Positions 6,123-7,361 of a stretch of 7,361 bases of DNA are shown here, piece by piece; position 1 is the first letter of the stretch; each line of letters begins with the position of its first letter. Source of the DNA: an uncultured Collinsella sp. (GTDB lineage: Bacteria > Actinomycetota > Coriobacteriia > Coriobacteriales > Coriobacteriaceae). The stretch spans positions 1 through 7,361 of the forward strand of contig CABRGB010000074.1 of assembly GCA_902470345.1 (NCBI GenBank), written 5' to 3'. Both the position numbers and the translations under genes were made by a program. A model generated the notes under the pieces. That model saw only the letters and a list, made by a program, of their open reading frames with translations. It did not search any database and was not told the DNA's origin.

Positions 6123-6159
6123 AGAAGGGTTCTTTTGTCTATCTAGGAGGCTTTGCCTG

Positions 6160-7320
6160 ATGGAGATCACCAAGGATATCCGCTACATCGGTGTCGACGA
6201 TCACGACATTGACCTGTTCGAGGGCCAGTACGATGTGTCCGAGAACGGTATGGCATACAACAGCTATGTTATCTTGGGCGACAAGATCGCTGTCGCCGAT
6301 TCCGTCGACGGCGGTTTTGTTGACGAGTGGCTCGGCAACCTCGAGGCCGTGCTCGATGGCCGTACGCCCGACTACCTGGTCGTCCATCACATGGAGCCCG
6401 ATCACTCCGCCGGCATCGCTGCCTTTATGGAGCGCTATCCCCAGGCGCAGATCGTGGCCAGCATGGGTGCTTTCCGCATGATGGTCAACTACTTTGGCAC
6501 CGACTTCCCCGAGCGCAAAATGGTCGTCAAAGAGGGCGATGTGCTCGATCTGGGCGGCCACAGCCTGACCTTTATCGGCGCTCCCAACGTTCACTGGCCC
6601 GAGGTGATTTTCTCCTACGAGTCCACCGACAAGGTGCTCTTTAGTGCCGACGGCTTTGGCAAGTTTGGCGCCAACGACATCGAGGATCCCGAGGGCTGGG
6701 CTTGCGAGGCTCGCCGCTACTACTTTGGCATCGTCGGTAAGTTCGGCAAGTTCGTGCAGGCCGTTCTCAAGAAGGCCGCCGACCTGGACATTCAGATCAT
6801 CTGCCCGCTCCACGGCCCCGTGCTGACCGAGAACCTGGGCTACTACCTTGACACCTATAACACCTGGTCGAGCTATCAGCCCGAGGACGAGGGCATCACG
6901 ATCGCCTATGCGAGCGTGTATGGCCATCTGAAGGCTGCCGTCGAGGAGCTCGCATCTGCGCTCGAGGCTCGCGGCCAGAAGGTCTCCGTCTTTGACCTGG
7001 CTCGTGACGACATGGCCGAGGCCGTTGAGGACGCGTTCCGCTACGACCGTCTGGTGCTCGCTTCCATCACCTATCAGGGCGAGATCTTCCCGTGCATGAG
7101 CACCTTTATCCACACACTTGCCGAGCATGCCTACCAGAACCGCACCGTGGCGCTTGTCGAGTCCGGTTCCTGGGCGCCCGCGGCTGCCAAGGTTATGACC
7201 AAGGAGCTCGAGGGCATGAAGGACATCACCCTGACGCAGAACAAGGTGACTGTGCTGGGCTCGCTCAACGACGCCTCGCGCGCCCAGATCGAGGCCCTCG
7301 CCGACGAGCTCTCCAAGTAG
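6160..7320 (+). CDS. fprA: FprA-type (class A) flavodiiron protein
   Basis: 386 residues, the usual size for two-domain flavodiiron proteins. They reduce oxygen and/or nitric oxide in the cytoplasm of anaerobes, generally with electrons from rubredoxin. The N-terminal metallo-beta-lactamase-like domain shows the di-iron ligand set: His77-x-Glu79-x-Asp81-His82 (HHMEPDHSAG), His145 (APNVHWPE), Asp164 (FSADGFG) and His218 (CPLHGP). A flavodoxin-like FMN domain follows from about residue 246, with the loop ASVYGHLKAA (251-260) and the segment ESGSWAPAAAKVM (334-346). The loop has His-Leu where many family members have a Thr-ending signature. There is no C-terminal rubredoxin domain. I chose the ATG at 6160, with AGGAGG nine bases upstream, over an ATG at 6118 that overlaps the predicted -10. 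It appears to have its own promoter and no visible link to galactose metabolism. Whether it prefers oxygen or NO cannot be told. Confidence 0.92.
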   Translation: MEITKDIRYIGVDDHDIDLFEGQYDVSENGMAYNSYVILGDKIAVADSVDGGFVDEWLGNLEAVLDGRTPDYLVVHHMEPDHSAGIAAFMERYPQAQIVASMGAFRMMVNYFGTDFPERKMVVKEGDVLDLGGHSLTFIGAPNVHWPEVIFSYESTDKVLFSADGFGKFGANDIEDPEGWACEARRYYFGIVGKFGKFVQAVLKKAADLDIQIICPLHGPVLTENLGYYLDTYNTWSSYQPEDEGITIAYASVYGHLKAAVEELASALEARGQKVSVFDLARDDMAEAVEDAFRYDRLVLASITYQGEIFPCMSTFIHTLAEHAYQNRTVALVESGSWAPAAAKVMTKELEGMKDITLTQNKVTVLGSLNDASRAQIEALADELSK

Positions 7321-7361
7321 CGACACGTTCACTTTTGACGCTCAACCATCACAACCACCAC

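Noticed and set aside
6139..7332. Long open frame antisense to the flavodiiron gene
   Set aside because: This is the same GC-bias shadow effect; the sense strand carries complete di-iron ligand motifs and a proper ribosome-binding site.

Overview
The window looks like chromosome from a high-GC anaerobic gut actinobacterium, most likely a Coriobacteriia such as Collinsella. This is inferred from GC-rich coding, a clostridial/actinobacterial-type (class II) GalT, a galactokinase with a GNHTDHEGG signature, and a class A flavodiiron protein. No marker gene here fixes the taxon.

Layout. Bases 1-224 hold no gene I can support, but carry a ~100-base imperfect palindrome and the first copy of a ~39-base dispersed repeat. 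Next, on the minus strand, is an AAA ATPase of the DUF4143 (COG1373-type) family (225-1526). It is preceded by a promoter region containing a spacer-filling hairpin and a 33-base tandem array of hairpin units (1571-1655). A second copy of the dispersed repeat follows at 1673-1712, so the ATPase and its control region sit between two same-orientation repeats. This module is visibly less GC-rich than the gal genes.

From 1745 to 4800 lies a minus-strand galKT operon, read galK then galT, with overlapping ends and closed by a strong intrinsic terminator. It encodes two Leloir-pathway steps: galactose to galactose-1-phosphate (GalK), then UMP transfer between galactose-1-phosphate and UDP-glucose (GalT). 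There is no galE, galM or sugar transporter in the window. Divergent from it is a LacI-family regulator (4999-6030). The 339-base intergenic region carries three copies of a 13-base motif (GAGTACGTTAACA). Two of them form an exact 18-base inverted pair around the predicted galK promoter, and the third lies downstream of a predicted lacI-type promoter. The simplest reading is a local repressor controlling galKT and itself.

Last, on the plus strand, is an FprA-type flavodiiron protein (6160-7320) with all expected di-iron ligands, driven by an apparent extended -10 promoter. It is probably an independent oxygen/NO-detoxification gene. The last 41 bases hold nothing I can assign.

Most of the window is ordinary metabolism. 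The least explained part is the ATPase module with its hairpin-repeat promoter and flanking repeats.
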